Shown: positions 1 to 12,031 of the stretch, piece after piece
How positions within the stretch are numbered: the first letter of the stretch is position 1
How the letters are laid out: every line of letters begins with the position of its first letter
Program-made: the position numbers and the translations under genes
Notes under the pieces: model-generated
The model's database searches: none
The model's input: the letters and a program-made list of their open reading frames with translations, nothing else
What the model was told of the DNA's origin: nothing
Assembly (NCBI GenBank): GCA_024516035.1
Contig: CM044957.1
Coordinates: 19,305,031 to 19,369,030 of the forward strand
Reading direction: 5' to 3'
Origin: Bactericera cockerelli
Taxonomy: Eukaryota; Arthropoda; Insecta; Hemiptera; Triozidae
DNA length: 64,000 nucleotides

Positions 1-40
1 AACTTATCCCGTAGACCGGACAGACTGTACGTTGGCTTAC

Positions 41-3000
41 CTTGTTCTGTCTTGCTTGATGCAGGAGGGCAGGGGTCCACTCAGGATAGGCATACTCTTG
101 ACTGATAAACTTATGAGAGGGTAGCTTGATGGGCCCATCCATCCATGAACCTGAAATATATAATTCTGCCCTTAGTCTCGCAGATAGATTGTGGAATCAA
201 ATAACCGGGTGATATATCATCATCTTTGGCGTTAAAATGCACCACCACCTCATCCATAATTTACGTACTGAGATGCAGTTGTCACTGAGGTCTTAAGTGT
301 CTAAAGTGCAGTACAAAGAAGTTTGGTATAGGTAAGCTGGTAAGGAATGTACCAAGGCAGCCAGGTTAGGCATGCGCATGCAGTGTTGAACGAAACATTC
401 CGCCTTGTTTCCAATTCTCATCATACCTTTTTTTTAATTAACTACCTCAGTCAGTTATTATTATTAAATTCTTTATTTATAGGACATAATTATGTACTAA
501 CAAATAAAAATTAAAATACAAAATTGAGAACAATATAAACAGGAAATAGATAAACTACATAGATAAAATATATAGAGATGTCCTAATTAAAGGGCGGGGT
601 TATTGCCCATGGCAATTTCTTCCACACAACAGTTGAGTGAAACTCAAATCCCAAATGTTATACATTTATTAGGTCCTCCGTTCACTCACTCTCTCTGAAG
701 TCTTCCCCATCAGAGATCTCGTTGTTCTCCTCATCCTCAGGGCTCAGAGGAATTCTCCTGTGCTGCTCGTACGGGAAATTGAGGAACTCCCTGCAATACA
801 AACAAGACATATTAGACTCTAGTCCCGTAAAGTTTCTTCTGTGATCATATAGGTACAGAGAAGCATTTTTTAGTCACAGGCACACGGGTGAGTCAGGTGA
901 CTTAGGTGATCCTCATTACAGACAGCACTTTCACTCTCAAAATCCCCAAACTTGCCTTTCAACCGTCAAATTTCGTTTCAATAAACCAAGCAGAGTGTGT
1001 TGTTTAGCAATTGAAAGGGAGATGTGGGGATTATGAGAGTGTAACGAGGCTATTATTTGTCACAATGGCAACGTTTTTAGTTTAAGGGCGAAATCAATAG
1101 ACAAAATCGAAAACTTAAGTTTTGGTTGAGATCAAAATTCCACAATTAATCATCCAAAAGTTCAAGACTTGAGAATCGTAGAGGTTTCACAAAAAATCTA
1201 GTCACTTTTAATTTGTCCTTACTCTTTGTTGAAAGTCAGGATATCTCGAGGTTCATACTCACCTCTGTTGATACTCAGGGTACTTGGGGTTGTTCCTCCG
1301 CTCAGACTCCCAGAGAGACAGGAGGGCAAACAGGTCCTCAGGATCAATCTCCAGATCTCGCTTAGCCCGGGAGGGGCTGCGGGCTGACCGGAACACTCGG
1401 GAACTAGAGAAGGGGGAGGGGGGGGGGGGGGGGGGGTGAGGGAGAAGTCAAGTAGCCATACTTATAGGAAGAGGTGGACGTTTGATAAAACAAATTTAAA
1501 TGGTGGATAAAATCCGTTTGGGATAGGCGCCACAGGACAATTAAAATGGCCAAATGCATACATAAACGAGGCAAAAAAAAATTGATAAAACACAGACCCA
1601 TCACCCGTCAAGAGGTAGACAAAAAAAAAAAATCACGTGAGGTTGACATTTTTAGTCCAAACCAACCAGGTGAGTATTTAGATGTTTAAACCCCCACATT
1701 GCCAGCGTCGATGGCGCGTTGAATTCACCGGTTCTCGTAGGATCACCGAAGTTAAGCAACGTGAGGTTAATGTATATAGCAGGTTTGTGCCGTTTGTGAG
1801 TCTCTTGCGAATGGAGGGTAACATCCCCGTCGTGATATGACCATACGGTTGAAAGCAACGTTAAACCCAAAAAAACCCCACACCGAATTTTTACCAAATT
1901 CAATAGAGTCGTCAGTCTTAAGAAGAGAGGATGATTAATCTTGGATAACACCACCATGAGAGTTCTTTGTTCACTTCACTGACACGGGATTATATGTATT
2001 GTTAAGTTAGACACTTACTTTCTTGTCATCTGATTGCGGGCAGGATACGAACTGCGTTTTCTTCTTTCCCCCATGTATCTGTAGTCGTTGAAGTAAGGTT
2101 CTGGAATCAATCAAGGATTCAGACAAACTGGGTAAGACATTAAGAGATGACGCTTCTGGTTCTGAATCTCTAGGTCGTGGTTCAATGCTGCTGGAATGTT
2201 TGATTTTCACTGATTTACAGACTTTCTTCTAATAAAATATTACTTCCGAGAAATTTCTAATATTAGAAATCGGAAGTATTGTGTTCGTTTTTGTAAAAAA
2301 AATCGGTTCAGTCGTTTTGGAGATACAAGTAATTTTGTATAAAATCTCAAAATTGGCACGTGTTTACAATGTGAAACAATCACGAGGAAGTATTGTGTCC
2401 ATAATTGGCAGTGTTTTTTATAATAGGTATCGAAACACTTATAAATGTATACTTATATTCTCACCTGGCATACTATTGTGGCTGTTGTACAGGTAGGCAG
2501 TCTGCCTGAAGGGAAGGGCCCGGGGGGGCTCAATGTCCAGATCGTTGTCCCTCATGAGGGGCATGAGGGGTGCGGGGTATGGCGCTATCTCCTCCAGCGA
2601 GCCAATGTCTTCTAAATCTCCTGGAATTGAATCATTCTGTTAAACCTATTTTCTTACAATTCTAGCAAAATTCAGGCGGTCTATAAGCTATCTATTTGAT
2701 AAGTTCTACATATATCTATTTGATAAGTTCAAATCTATTTGATAAGTTCAAAGCTAAGTGCTAAGACTGCTAAGATTCCACAAATAGTGATGGAATCAAG
2801 ACGTGATCTACACTTGAGAGCAATAAATTCGGGACAGGACATATCACCGTTTCAGTTGGCCCTGGTCAATTTGTGTGGCATGAAGTTGCTAAAGTATGCA
2901 TATATTTGAAAGGCTTGTACTCATACCTCTCAGAGAATATACAATGTGTTCGGGTTATGTACTATGCAACAATGATAATGGCCACTTTCCAGAAACACCT

Positions 3001-6000
3001 CATTTTTTGATGAAAACACATGTACCGAAGGTATTTTAAATTTGATTTTTTGGTGTGATAACGCTTTTTTGGCCAGTGAATTATTGAATTCAACACTATG
3101 AGGAAGGAAATTCAGTTGAATTTTTCTTTTCATCATGGAGACATCGGCATCGCACTCCATAGCTGTGAAAGTGATTTTACTTGTGAGTCAAGGTGTTAAG
3201 CAAAGAGATGTTGCTAGGCAGCTAAATTTGTCAAAGTCTAAGGTGAACAGAATTTACCAAAGGTATCGGCAGACAGGTAGATATGATCGGAGACCAGGAT
3301 CTGCCAGACCAAAGAAGACAACTGCCCAGGAGGACCGATATGCTGTCATGACAAGCTTAAGAAATCGAGAGATGTTTGGTGTTGAGGTCCAACAGCAGCT
3401 TGTTATGGCCACTGGTGTTGATGTCAGCCCTTGGACAGTAAGGAGACGCTTGAAAGAGAAAGGTCTCATACCAAGAAGAAAAGCTACGGGACCCAAACTC
3501 AACAGACAACACCGACAACGTCGTTTACAATTTGCCCTTGAACACGCTGATTGGACCGATGAGGAATGGGGGCATGTTCTATTCTCGGATGAGAGCCGAG
3601 CCTGCTTGTTCTTCAATGACAGACGTAAAAGAGTGTATAGAAGACTAGGTGAACGGTATAATCAATGTTTTATTCAAGATACTGTGAGTTTTGGTAGAGG
3701 ATCTTGTATGTTCTGGGGTGGAATCTCTATGGAAGCGAAAACAGAGCTCGTTATCATCAATTGTGGAAGACAAAGAGGTAACCTAACTGCAGAGAGGTAT
3801 GTCACTGACATCATTGAAGATCATGTTGTCCCCTATGCAGGTTTTGTGGGTGATGGATTCATTGGATTCTTGTTAATGCAAGATAATGTCCGACCTCATA
3901 CAGCACGTATTGTAAGTGACTTTCTCCAAGAGGCCGGTATTCGAACCCTCAACTGGCCAGCCAAAAGTCCTGATCTTAATCCTATTGAACACCTCTGGGA
4001 CGAACTTAAAAGACGTGTCCGTGCTCGAAACCCGCCCCCAATGAACCACAGGGACCTGAAACAGGCGCTTTATGAGAGGTGGGAGAATATCCCTCAAGAA
4101 ACGGCTGCCAACCTAATCAAGTCCATGAGAAATCGATTGTAGGATGTCATACAAGCTCGAGGGGGGAATACCAGATATTAAGAGGTAAGTAACAGCCAAA
4201 TTTCAAAAAACACGGATATCCTTTGCAGTGTTTTCATGCTCTTTAGACTTCTTTTTGTTAGTTTACTTATTATATTAAAAAACATGCTCACAATGAAAAA
4301 AAATATACACCGGCTTAAAACCAACAAAATTTCCTTTCTTGGGATACTTCACACTTGAAAATCCAATGTAAAATAAAAATTATAAATATAAAAATCAAAA
4401 ACTTTGAGAAAGTTACTGTCCCGAATTTATTGCTCTCAAGTGTAGATACTGTCTCGTACTCTCGTCTTAAAACATGAGATGACAATAGGTACATGATCTA
4501 GATATTGTCTCGAGTCCATCTCTACATAAGTCTCGGTCATCAGTATTTTCTTCATTCAGGTTAGGTTTTCCCATTGGTATTGGTATTGGTATATGTAGGG
4601 CTATCGGCTACGAAAGCTCTTTGTCACTGCGACCTTAAATAGATCTTTTGTGACATGCCCCTGTAACTCTAAAAGAGATCAAAGCTATTAATGTAGCTTA
4701 AGATTCTTTTAGGACTGATTTCGGTAACTTCTTTAGGTGTTAGAATCAGCCTTGAGAAGTGTTTCAGTCGAGCGTGTGAGGCTGCTCCACATTCACAGAG
4801 AATGTGTTTTGCTGTCTCTGGGGCCTCTTTACAGAGACTGCATTTTAGGTCTTGAGCAATGTCCATTTGTTCAGACGGTAGTTGAGGCTACAGTGGCCTG
4901 TTAAAAGCCAGTAAAGATTCCTCTTTGCTCAGACAGAGCATTTCATTTGCTCTTTTGGGCGAATAAGTTAGGAACATTTTCGCCTGCCTGTGGCCGGGAC
5001 TCATTTGGGAACTTCTTCAGAATTACTCCCACTTTCAAAGACTTCAGGGCGTTTATAAAGCTTTGAGAAGCAGTTGGGGTTTCGAATGCCACCTCTCAAC
5101 TATCTCTACAAGAGAGTATAGTTGAGGTTGTTGGCATCTTCTGCCTCTTCTGCTCCATTAGCTTCTCACCCTGATGCTCTGAAGTGGTTTCTTCTGAACG
5201 AGGCTTCTTTTTGGTGCTTTTTACTGGAAAGTGGCTCTACGGCTTTGAGCAGCCATTCAAACCTCCTTCCAGCAGCTCCTGAGAGTTTTAAAAAGTTCTC
5301 TTTATTTTGAAGCTTTTCAGCAGCTTCTGAGAGACTGCATTTTGCGTCTTGAGCAATGTCCATTTGCTTAGACGGTGTTTGAGGCTACAGTGGCCTGTTG
5401 AAAATCCAGTAAGGATTCCTCTTTGCTCAGACGGAGCATTTTTTTTTTGCTCTTTTGGGCGAATAAGTTAGGAACATTTTCGCCTGCCTGTGGCCGGGAC
5501 TCATTTGGGAACTTCTTCAGAATTACTCCCACTTTTAAAGACTTCAGAGCGTTTATAAAGCTTTGAGAAGCAGTTGAGGTTTCGAATGCCACCTCTGAAC
5601 TATCTCTACAAGAGAATATAGTTGAGGTTGTTGGCATCTTCTGCCTCTTCTGCTCCATTAGCTTCTCACCCTGATGCTCTAAAGTGGTTTCTTCTGAACG
5701 AGGCTTCTTTTAGGTGCTTTTTACTGGAAAGTGGCTCTATGGCTTTGAGCAGCCATTTGAATCGCCTTCCAGCAGCTCCTGAGAGATTTATAAATCTCTT
5801 TTATGAAGCTTTTCAACAGCTTCTGAGAGATGTTCCTGTTAGTCGCCTTTTACGACAGGGGGAACAACCCGTGGTCTTATTCTTAGCCGAGAGCCATACG
5901 GACATAGGTTTTCCCATATCCGAACTTAATCTTTCAAGTTTTGAAGGGTATGCCTATCTGTTCTAACAAAAACAAACTATGTACAGCTGAAATTTCAACA

Positions 6001-7314
6001 TATGTAATTAAAGTATGTACAAGTGAAACTTGTTTATATGTAATTAATAAACGTAATTTGGTCCCAGGAGACTTTTTATAAAGTTTAGGGAAACTTTTTT
6101 TAAAACTTTTTTTCAGCCATGAAATGATAAATACTGTTGTGGTCTAAAAGTCGAGGTACAAAATTTCCACTTAGGGATGGATGAAGTATAATTCACGGTG
6201 TTAAAACAATGGTTATTATTTCATTATTCTGATTAACTTTAAGGTGAATACTCGTTGCTCAACAAGTCTACGCATATAATTATGTACCTCTACCTACCTA
6301 ATAACTTATAAAGACCAGACTCATGTCTTTTGGACTATAATAATATATCCAGCTAGTTTACCTATTTTTACATGCAATTTTTTTACATGTCATTAGAAAT
6401 ATTTTTAAATGATAAGTCCCCACGTATTTATAACTAGAGCCAACGCAAGCTTATTAACAATTAAGTCTCTCTGATGATATCGCAATTCTCACTCAGAAAA
6501 CACCATTTATTTATTTTCAACAAGAAAACTGAGGGTAGAAAAAATTACGATTATTTCCTTCGTCTGTGGAGACAAAAAGAATCGTTTGATAATTTACGGA
6601 TCTATAAACCAAATAAAAAAGCACTTAAAAGGCGCTCACCTCTCTTATCTGCGCGCGCATAGTTATTCCGTCCGTCTCCCGCCCTGTTCTGCTGGTTGCC
6701 GAACATGATCACCTCTTGAGCTCTCTTCACTGGAAATAGAGTGAGAACATGTTTCTAATATCCAGCACCATTCTCAGTGCTTTGCCAAGGAATTTAATTA
6801 AAAATCTCAGTACCAAGGAAGCCACTAGTTCTTCACTATATTGTACTTGACAGTGGCGACTGTCACATTGGTGTTTGGCAGTAGAAAGCTAGCAGCCAGC
6901 AGGTGACACATTTTGACACATATCAGTATCAGTATAAACAGAAAAATGAGAAGTTATACCTACTAGATGTACATGAATATCAGAACATACCTGGACAGCT
7001 GTTTCGAGCTTATTTGCTCTCATCAGCAGGTATTCATGCCATAAACTATCCTCTCTATTTTAATCAGTATAAACAGAAAAGTGAGAAGTTGTACTAGATG
7101 TACATGAATATCAGAGTATACTTAGGTAAGTTTACGTATACAATCATAAATAGGGAGCTTATCTTGTAGATGATTGAGTGCTTAACATACCTTTGTTGGT
7201 TCGGGGTTTGTTGAGTTCTGCATGCTTGACGTCCTCTAGCAGAGTGCTAGGCAGGGCATACACAGAGGCCAACACAACAACCAGACACGCTACTTGCAAT
7301 AGAAAGTTCATCAT
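41..7314 (-). CDS. secreted prohormone-like precursor, partial (7 coding exons)
   Basis: Exons, in transcript order: 7314-7191, 6729-6640, 2620-2465, 2100-2019, 1403-1263, 790-690 and 150-41. All have GT-AG borders and join in phase to 268 codons, still open at the left edge. The start is the first ATG of exon 1, followed by a signal peptide (MMNFLLQVACLVVVLASVYA). Exon 2 holds a peptide beginning AQEVIMFGNQQNR, framed by KR sites. Further basic cleavage sites follow at DKR, RRKR, AKR and HRR. The segment after AKR reads DLEIDPEDLFALLSLWESER. The rest is acidic or rich in Pro and Tyr, as in neuropeptide precursors. If exon 6 is not spliced at 690, it stops at a TGA eight bases further on. I do not recognise the family for certain; an NVP-like or similar orphan insect prohormone is possible. 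An acceptor 10 bases before the ATG implies an upstream non-coding exon. Confidence 0.72.
430..640. repeat. interspersed repeat, 'ggcggggttattgcc' family, copy 1
   Basis: An AT-rich stretch is followed by GGGCGGGGTTATTGCC, a self-complementary TGCCCATGGCA-like centre and CTTCCAC. The same block recurs at about 11690-11765, 36288-36690 and 40322-40495. It has no coding potential. It is probably the 3' end of a LINE or a related retroposon. It lies just left of prohormone exon 6. Confidence 0.6.
1412..1436. repeat. poly-G tract forming the polypyrimidine tract of prohormone exon 5
   Basis: On the plus strand this is a nearly pure G run. On the coding strand it is a C run directly before the acceptor (ctctag) of exon 5. 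Confidence 0.85.
1701..1886 (+). mobile_element. 5S-rRNA-headed SINE, internally shortened copy
   Basis: It begins GCCAGCGTCGATGGCGCGTT and continues with caccggttctcgtaggatcaccgaagttaagcaacg, which reads like the first half of 5S rRNA (GTTCTCGTCCGATCACCGAAGTTAAGCA). It then jumps to the body shared by the other copies (GCGAATGGAGGGTAACATCC, gtgatatgaccat) and ends near ttaaacccaaaaaaa. It lies in the intron between prohormone exons 4 and 5. Confidence 0.75.
2241..2414 (-). mobile_element. hairpin-ended element (family H), short internal-deletion copy
   Basis: One end is a hairpin (acttccgagaaatttctaat / attagaaatcggaagt). The other end is the complement of ACACTGCCAATTATGGACAC. Both termini match the long copies at 55103-55747 and 63284-63979, but the middle is missing, so this is a MITE-like derivative of 174 bp. 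It lies in a prohormone intron. Confidence 0.7.
2811..4442 (+). mobile_element. intact Tc1/mariner DNA transposon
   Basis: The terminal inverted repeats are CACTTGAGAGCAATAAATTC followed by gggacag on the left, and the exact complement at 4416-4442 on the right (27 of 27). TA dinucleotides flank both ends (2809-2810 and 4443-4444). The element is 1632 bp and carries one uninterrupted transposase gene. It sits in the intron between prohormone exons 2 and 3, in the opposite orientation to that gene. Confidence 0.95.
3135..4142 (+). CDS. Tc1-family transposase, 335 aa, intact
   Basis: Cut-and-paste transposase of a Tc1 element. The N-terminal half has the paired helix-turn-helix DNA-binding region (residues about 8-115, with QRDVARQLNLSKSKVNRI as first recognition segment). 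The catalytic triad is D152 (LFSDES), D250 (LLMQDNVRPH) and E285 (SPDLNPIEHLWDEL). The spacing between the second D and the E is 34, so it is DD34E. FWGGIS matches the glycine-rich box between the catalytic motifs. The length agrees with the usual 340 or so residues of Tc1 transposases. The start is the first ATG of the frame, about 300 bp inside the left inverted repeat. There is no frameshift or internal stop, so the element may be recently active. Confidence 0.95.
   Translation: METSASHSIAVKVILLVSQGVKQRDVARQLNLSKSKVNRIYQRYRQTGRYDRRPGSARPKKTTAQEDRYAVMTSLRNREMFGVEVQQQLVMATGVDVSPWTVRRRLKEKGLIPRRKATGPKLNRQHRQRRLQFALEHADWTDEEWGHVLFSDESRACLFFNDRRKRVYRRLGERYNQCFIQDTVSFGRGSCMFWGGISMEAKTELVIINCGRQRGNLTAERYVTDIIEDHVVPYAGFVGDGFIGFLLMQDNVRPHTARIVSDFLQEAGIRTLNWPAKSPDLNPIEHLWDELKRRVRARNPPPMNHRDLKQALYERWENIPQETAANLIKSMRNRL
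4560..5835 (-). mobile_element. non-LTR retrotransposon 3' fragment with tandem ~500-bp duplication
   Basis: On the minus strand, 4866-4669 encodes MDIAQDLKCSLCKEAPETAK then HILCECGAASHARLKHF. This is the Cys/His-rich tail that follows the RNase H domain in jockey/R1-type LINE ORF2. Upstream of it, ASQSFINALKSLKVGVILKK and a frame reading LYWLLTGHCSLNYRL also fit RNase H. The block at about 4836-5330 is repeated at about 5331-5835 with a period near 500 bp, and copy 2 is decayed. The 3' end on the left carries a short tail of ATACCA-type repeats. Many frames are broken, so this is a fossil. Confidence 0.7.
5836..6640. other. intron sequence, no gene seen
   Basis: It begins with a block containing gttagtcgccttttacgaca, a motif that often occurs in insect retroposon tails. 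The rest is AT-rich and I see no coding signal. It lies in the prohormone intron between exons 2 and 3. Confidence 0.5.
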
Positions 7315-8227
7315 GGAAAAATATCTGGAAAGAGATAGAGGATTGTGATGGAAGAATTATAATTTTGATACTAGCTCTCAAAAAATGAAATCTAGACCAA
7401 AAAAGTTTAGCTTAAAAACTATTCACATTATACATAATTATAATAATATAATCAATCCGTTTAATTTTTTTATCATATATATACTCAAACTCGCTTTACT
7501 AAATCTTTCTTCAACTTGGTACTGTAAGGGCCCTTAACACTCGACTTATTGTGACTGTTTTATATTGCAAGTGTTTATTTAACTTTTGGCCAAAACCTCG
7601 AGTATTATTGTGAATATTTCTCATCAAGGTGTTAACTTATTCGTTGGCAGACAGGTGAGTGAGATCATGAGGAATCCCGCTGAACTGAGAGTGTTAATGT
7701 TGTAAACTATTGGTAGGTAAAGGTTATTTTAAAGTTTTTCTAATAGAGTGTAGCAATATTATTCTAATTTAGTTAATTGGAAAACTTTTAAAAGCTCACT
7801 AGAATGCATAAAATAACATTATTTATGAAAGCTCTTGTCATAAACCTAACAAATTTAATTATAGTTTGGTTTAAAAAGATCATATAAATTTGGGTGGGTG
7901 CTCCAGCACTCATACTTAAAGTACTCAACAGCTCAATCATCCAACTTTAATGCAAGGACTTGGAGAAGTCAAGCAAAACTAATGCTATATTTTATGTTGA
8001 GCTGTTTGATTTTCAACGCAGCTTTCGATAGAAAGGAAAATTTTATTGTTGAAAATAAAACGTGACTTTTCTACGAAAGCTTTTATAACAGAATTCATTG
8101 TGTATGGTCCCCAATTCCACAAATCTACGCTACAGTTTGACTGCAATTTTTTTAAGAAAAAAAAAATTACGTATTTAGTAAAAGAAATTTTACGAAAATA
8201 AATAAAAGAAGAGAATGCCAAAGACTT

Positions 8228-8330
8228 TATCACCACCCTTGATCAGACTTTGTTTACCTTTAATTAATTATACCCTTTCACTGTACCTATATATAAAAAT
8301 TGTAAATAATAAAGTTTGATCAAATTTTTT
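8228..8330 (+). repeat. LINE-like 3' tail ('gatcagactttgttt' family), copy 1
   Basis: TATCACCACCCTTGATCAGAC is followed by AT-rich sequence, AATAAAGTTTGATCAAATT and then T/A-rich sequence. The same unit occurs at 52994-53098 in the same orientation and ends in a T run. It looks like the shared 3' end of a retroposon family. Confidence 0.6.
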
Positions 8331-9609
8331 GAATAATAATAATAATATTTTATTATTATTGGTGAATTTTCAGTATTGTATTTTCGAGGAGTCCATGTCC
8401 AATGATTGGAAACTATTTCTTTGTAATGATAAACTATTCAGAAATAACCATCAGCAAAGTCACCTGAATACTGATAAATTACTATACATAAAAAAATATA
8501 CCTTGACCTTTAGATCGATCATTCAGACAATAGACCCGTAATCTGTGGAGTTCTGTGCTTCGAGTCCCAAGTATGGCAATGTTTCAGTGAGGTGGGTTTG
8601 AATAATATCACCCTTGTGATCAATACAAATGAATAATATTATGATTTAATTGACTTTATGAACAATCAGGTTTCTATTTAAAAAATTCAAAATCAAAGAG
8701 AAATTAGGTTTGTGCAATAGGCCCCTCCAGAGACCGCTTTTTCTGGCCTTATTCCTTTGTCCGAAAGTTACATTAAATCATTCCTCTTTGCTCCCATGGA
8801 CTCCCACGCTCAGCTTTTGTTCTTCTTCAACTCTGCTGCTTACGTCATAACAGAAATATGGTTTCATGAATAGGATAAAAAGTTCGAGTTTTTCATCTTT
8901 TTACGAGTTTTCCATTTAAATTTCTTGCAACTTTAAAGAGGATAGAAACAGAAATTACAAAAGATGTGAAAACAACAGAACTTTTGTTTTAAAATTCAAA
9001 TTGAATTTCAAACAAAAAGAATCCTCTCTTCATTTTGTACCAAGACTACGGTGAGTATTATGTAATAATTACGAGTTTCGTACTGTTTTTCGGTAAGCTG
9101 CATCACCAAGATGTGACCCTCAGTGTGGTAGCTTTGAAATTCCGGAAATTTTCTTTCGTGTCAGGGCTATGACAAAAATATAGTAATAATAATAGTACTA
9201 TTATTTTTCCTTTATTCACTTACTCTACAAGTCTACATCTATTAAGTCTCGTAGCATCAATATGAATATGTATATCATTACAGCATCAATATCCATAATT
9301 TTGCACCACTTAGAAATTCAAATAGAGAGTTGACCTCTTGCTTTACTGAATAGCGTTTCTCAATAAAATGAAAGTAAAGGAAGAAAATAGAATAAGAAGA
9401 ATGAAGGAAAGAAAAAGTTTATGAAGAGAAAGAGAAGATAGAAGGTCTCAGAATTATTACTGATTATATTTAATCTTGCAGCCAGGATTTAAAAGTGCTG
9501 AATTTTATCCCAAGTTCTTAGCCTCTGAGGTAATTATGTGTGCCCAAGGGCGTGAAAATAAGAACTTCCCACAAGATCAACATGGTGTGATTCTATTTGG
9601 TTTTAACGT

Positions 9610-9760
9610 ACTGTTCAGGATCGTGCTACCTACATTGATCTCACTCAGCCTAGGTAGGGCCGGAAATTCCAGCGTCACGTGTTTGGATTGAACAGAATTT
9701 TCTTCGAAAAGTCTGCCTCAACCTAGATCGAACTCGGGATCTCTGCATTTTGTAGTCTTT
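9610..9760 (-). mobile_element. tRNA-headed SINE fragment carrying the shared SINE body
   Basis: Read on the minus strand, a decayed tRNA-like B box (agttcgatctaggtt) leads into gcagacttttcgaagaaaat. Then come the body words CACGTGACGCTGG, GGAAATTCCGGCC and ggctgagtgagatcaatg. The junction matches the complete SINE at 22398-22758. Confidence 0.6.
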
Positions 9761-9795
9761 GAATCTTAATCTGAAGCTCTTTTTGTTGTTGTTCA

Positions 9796-10165
9796 TATTC
9801 AAATACACTTCATCTGCATATTAAATAATCGGCAATATTAATGTTGTACAAAATAACTTTCGAACACCAAATGGAAGAATTCTGCGCAGTAAATCGAGAG
9901 AATGGAAAGAGAAGAAACAGTTCTTTGACACATAACTAATGTGAGGCATTCAAGACAAAGAAGAATCTATGATAACTCCCAGGTTCTTCACCTGTTGCGA
10001 GAACGGAATATTAGTGCCATTAAACTTAACTTGTCTGGAGACGAGGCATGTACCCGTGGCAACCTCCGGTCCTACCCAATCACGATGACTTCAAACTTAT
10101 TGGGATTAAGTAATATACCATGGACACCAGTCCACATTCAAATTTACAAGGTCCTCATTCACCTT
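9796..10165 (-). pseudogene. non-LTR reverse transcriptase fossil
   Basis: On the minus strand one frame reads VKNLGVIIDSSLS, stop, MPHISYVSKNCFFSFHSLDL and LLRRILPFGVRKLFCTTLIL, then PII, stop, YADEVY. These are the palm and thumb motifs of jockey/CR1-like reverse transcriptases (VKNLGV, HI..V..K, LRR.LP, L.LPI.DYAD.VY). Just upstream another frame gives LLNPNKFEVIVIG, the usual 'LNP.KT..+..G' box. Several stops and frame changes show that it is dead. The catalytic FADD box and both ends are missing. Confidence 0.7.
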
Positions 10166-11974
10166 ACTTTAGAAATTTAGAAACGGCATTCAGAAAATCA
10201 TATTAGTACATATAGCTGGAGATTTGAGGGTCCTATATAAATATAATCTCAATAATTTCGCCTGTGAACTTGAAGTGCCAAAAGGGGATCTTTGAAAACC
10301 CAGTACTCGTTCAAGTTTGAAAAGTTTCAAAACGATAAAGTAAAACACGAGTCTTGGGAATAAAGTGAAACGATACTTTATTGTAACTAAGTTAAAAAGT
10401 TACTCAAGTGTTTGAGTGCTAAGCAAATGTTTAGATTATTCTAGCCTTTCTGGTTGCTTTCCTTTCACCTAAATACGGGAGTAAATAACATTGAATATTT
10501 TTATTTTTATAATTTTGCTAGCACTATTTATTTTGATCATTCTTAGTTTGAGTTACTTCTCATCAAATTATTGTTACCTACATATAGTCATGATACCACT
10601 TTCAATACTATTTGTATAGAAAATCCCTGAAATATTTCACGTTATATTGTGTACCTACCAAAGTAGGTACATAATAAATTAGAAGATACCCTTAGTAGGT
10701 ACAGGTTAGTGAAATAGTATAGATTTTTTACAAGGAAAGCTAAAGTAAGCATAAATATCTTATATTTATTCGTAGGTAGGTGCTTGTAATGTAAAGTAAT
10801 GTAATGTTTTATTTGAAACAATAGATACAGTAATGTATCTATCTATTTTTATTTTAACTTTTGAGCAAGAGTAAAATGCGCTGCCTTCCAGCCATCTGAA
10901 ATCTTTCTAAAAGCTGGTACAAGGAGTATTGTAGAGAACATTACGTAATACACAAGTATAAGGAGTTACCTTTCAAATCCATTTTCAGAAGTATTATAGA
11001 AAATATGAGGAGAACCTTCATAAAGTCGCCCACTCTCATACCTCTGCCTGGAAACCGAACAAAATGAATTGTTCAATCTCGGAAAGTTTACATCTCGAAT
11101 GTTCCCTATCTAATAGATAAGGTAAACAGAGCTTTCTTTGCTTTCTTATGGAATCCCTGGAGCTTTCTTGCTTCTTAATAAACTCTTACAATAATAATTC
11201 TGAGATGTTCCTTCGAAAGCTTCAAGCCAATTGAACACATTTCTTATTATCAAATATCTATTTGATTCGTTTCTATTTATTTTATAAATTTCGCCCGAGA
11301 GTGAAAATGAAAAAGATTTATCAAACAAATAATTATACCTCAATACTTCCGATATCTACACATAACATATACGAGTACTCGGAAGTAAATATGCGCCCCT
11401 ATGAGAAATAGAATCTGTTTCCATGAAAATCAGAGGTAGTCAAACTGACATTTCAGATTTATTCCAACAAATATATTTAAAAAAGAACTGATATTGCCGG
11501 AAAAAGCTGATTTTACCTGAGTAACAGAAATCTAACCGTGATCGTTGCCATATCGTGCGTGGTCTTTGTAAAGGGAATAAATTCTAAATCAACCTGCCGA
11601 AATGGTAGAATATTAAGGATTTTGTGTTATTTCTATAATTTTCTAGGAAAACATGATCGACTTTAAGGGGAGCTTTATAATATTAACTCTTTATTGACAA
11701 AAATAATATTGACAGAGGGCGCGATTATTGCCTGGGGCAATCTTTGCCATCAAACACAGCTTTCCTTTATCCAGACTCTTTTCTTTGTCATTCTAAGGTA
11801 TTTTTTTTTATCTTTAAAGATCTGAAATAGTTTTGAAAGACTCAAAAAGAAAAGGGAAAAGAAAGAAAAGAGAACAATGATAGACAGGTAAGGATGGGTC
11901 AAGAGAACACTGACTTTTTTCTTCTTTATATCTTGAGATTTATTTCACAAGGTTGGTATTAGCACACCCTGTCG

Positions 11975-11977
<3 letters not shown>

Positions 11978-12030
<53 letters not shown>
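11978..12030. repeat. (TC)n microsatellite
   Basis: Nearly pure CT dinucleotides with one TTT interruption. Confidence 0.95.

Positions 12031-12031
<1 letters not shown>

Noticed and set aside
2007..2210. 67-codon minus-strand frame over prohormone exon 4
   Set aside because: The frame that joins in phase to the neighbouring exons is different (PYFNDYRYMGERRKRSSYPA). This one is a chance overlap.
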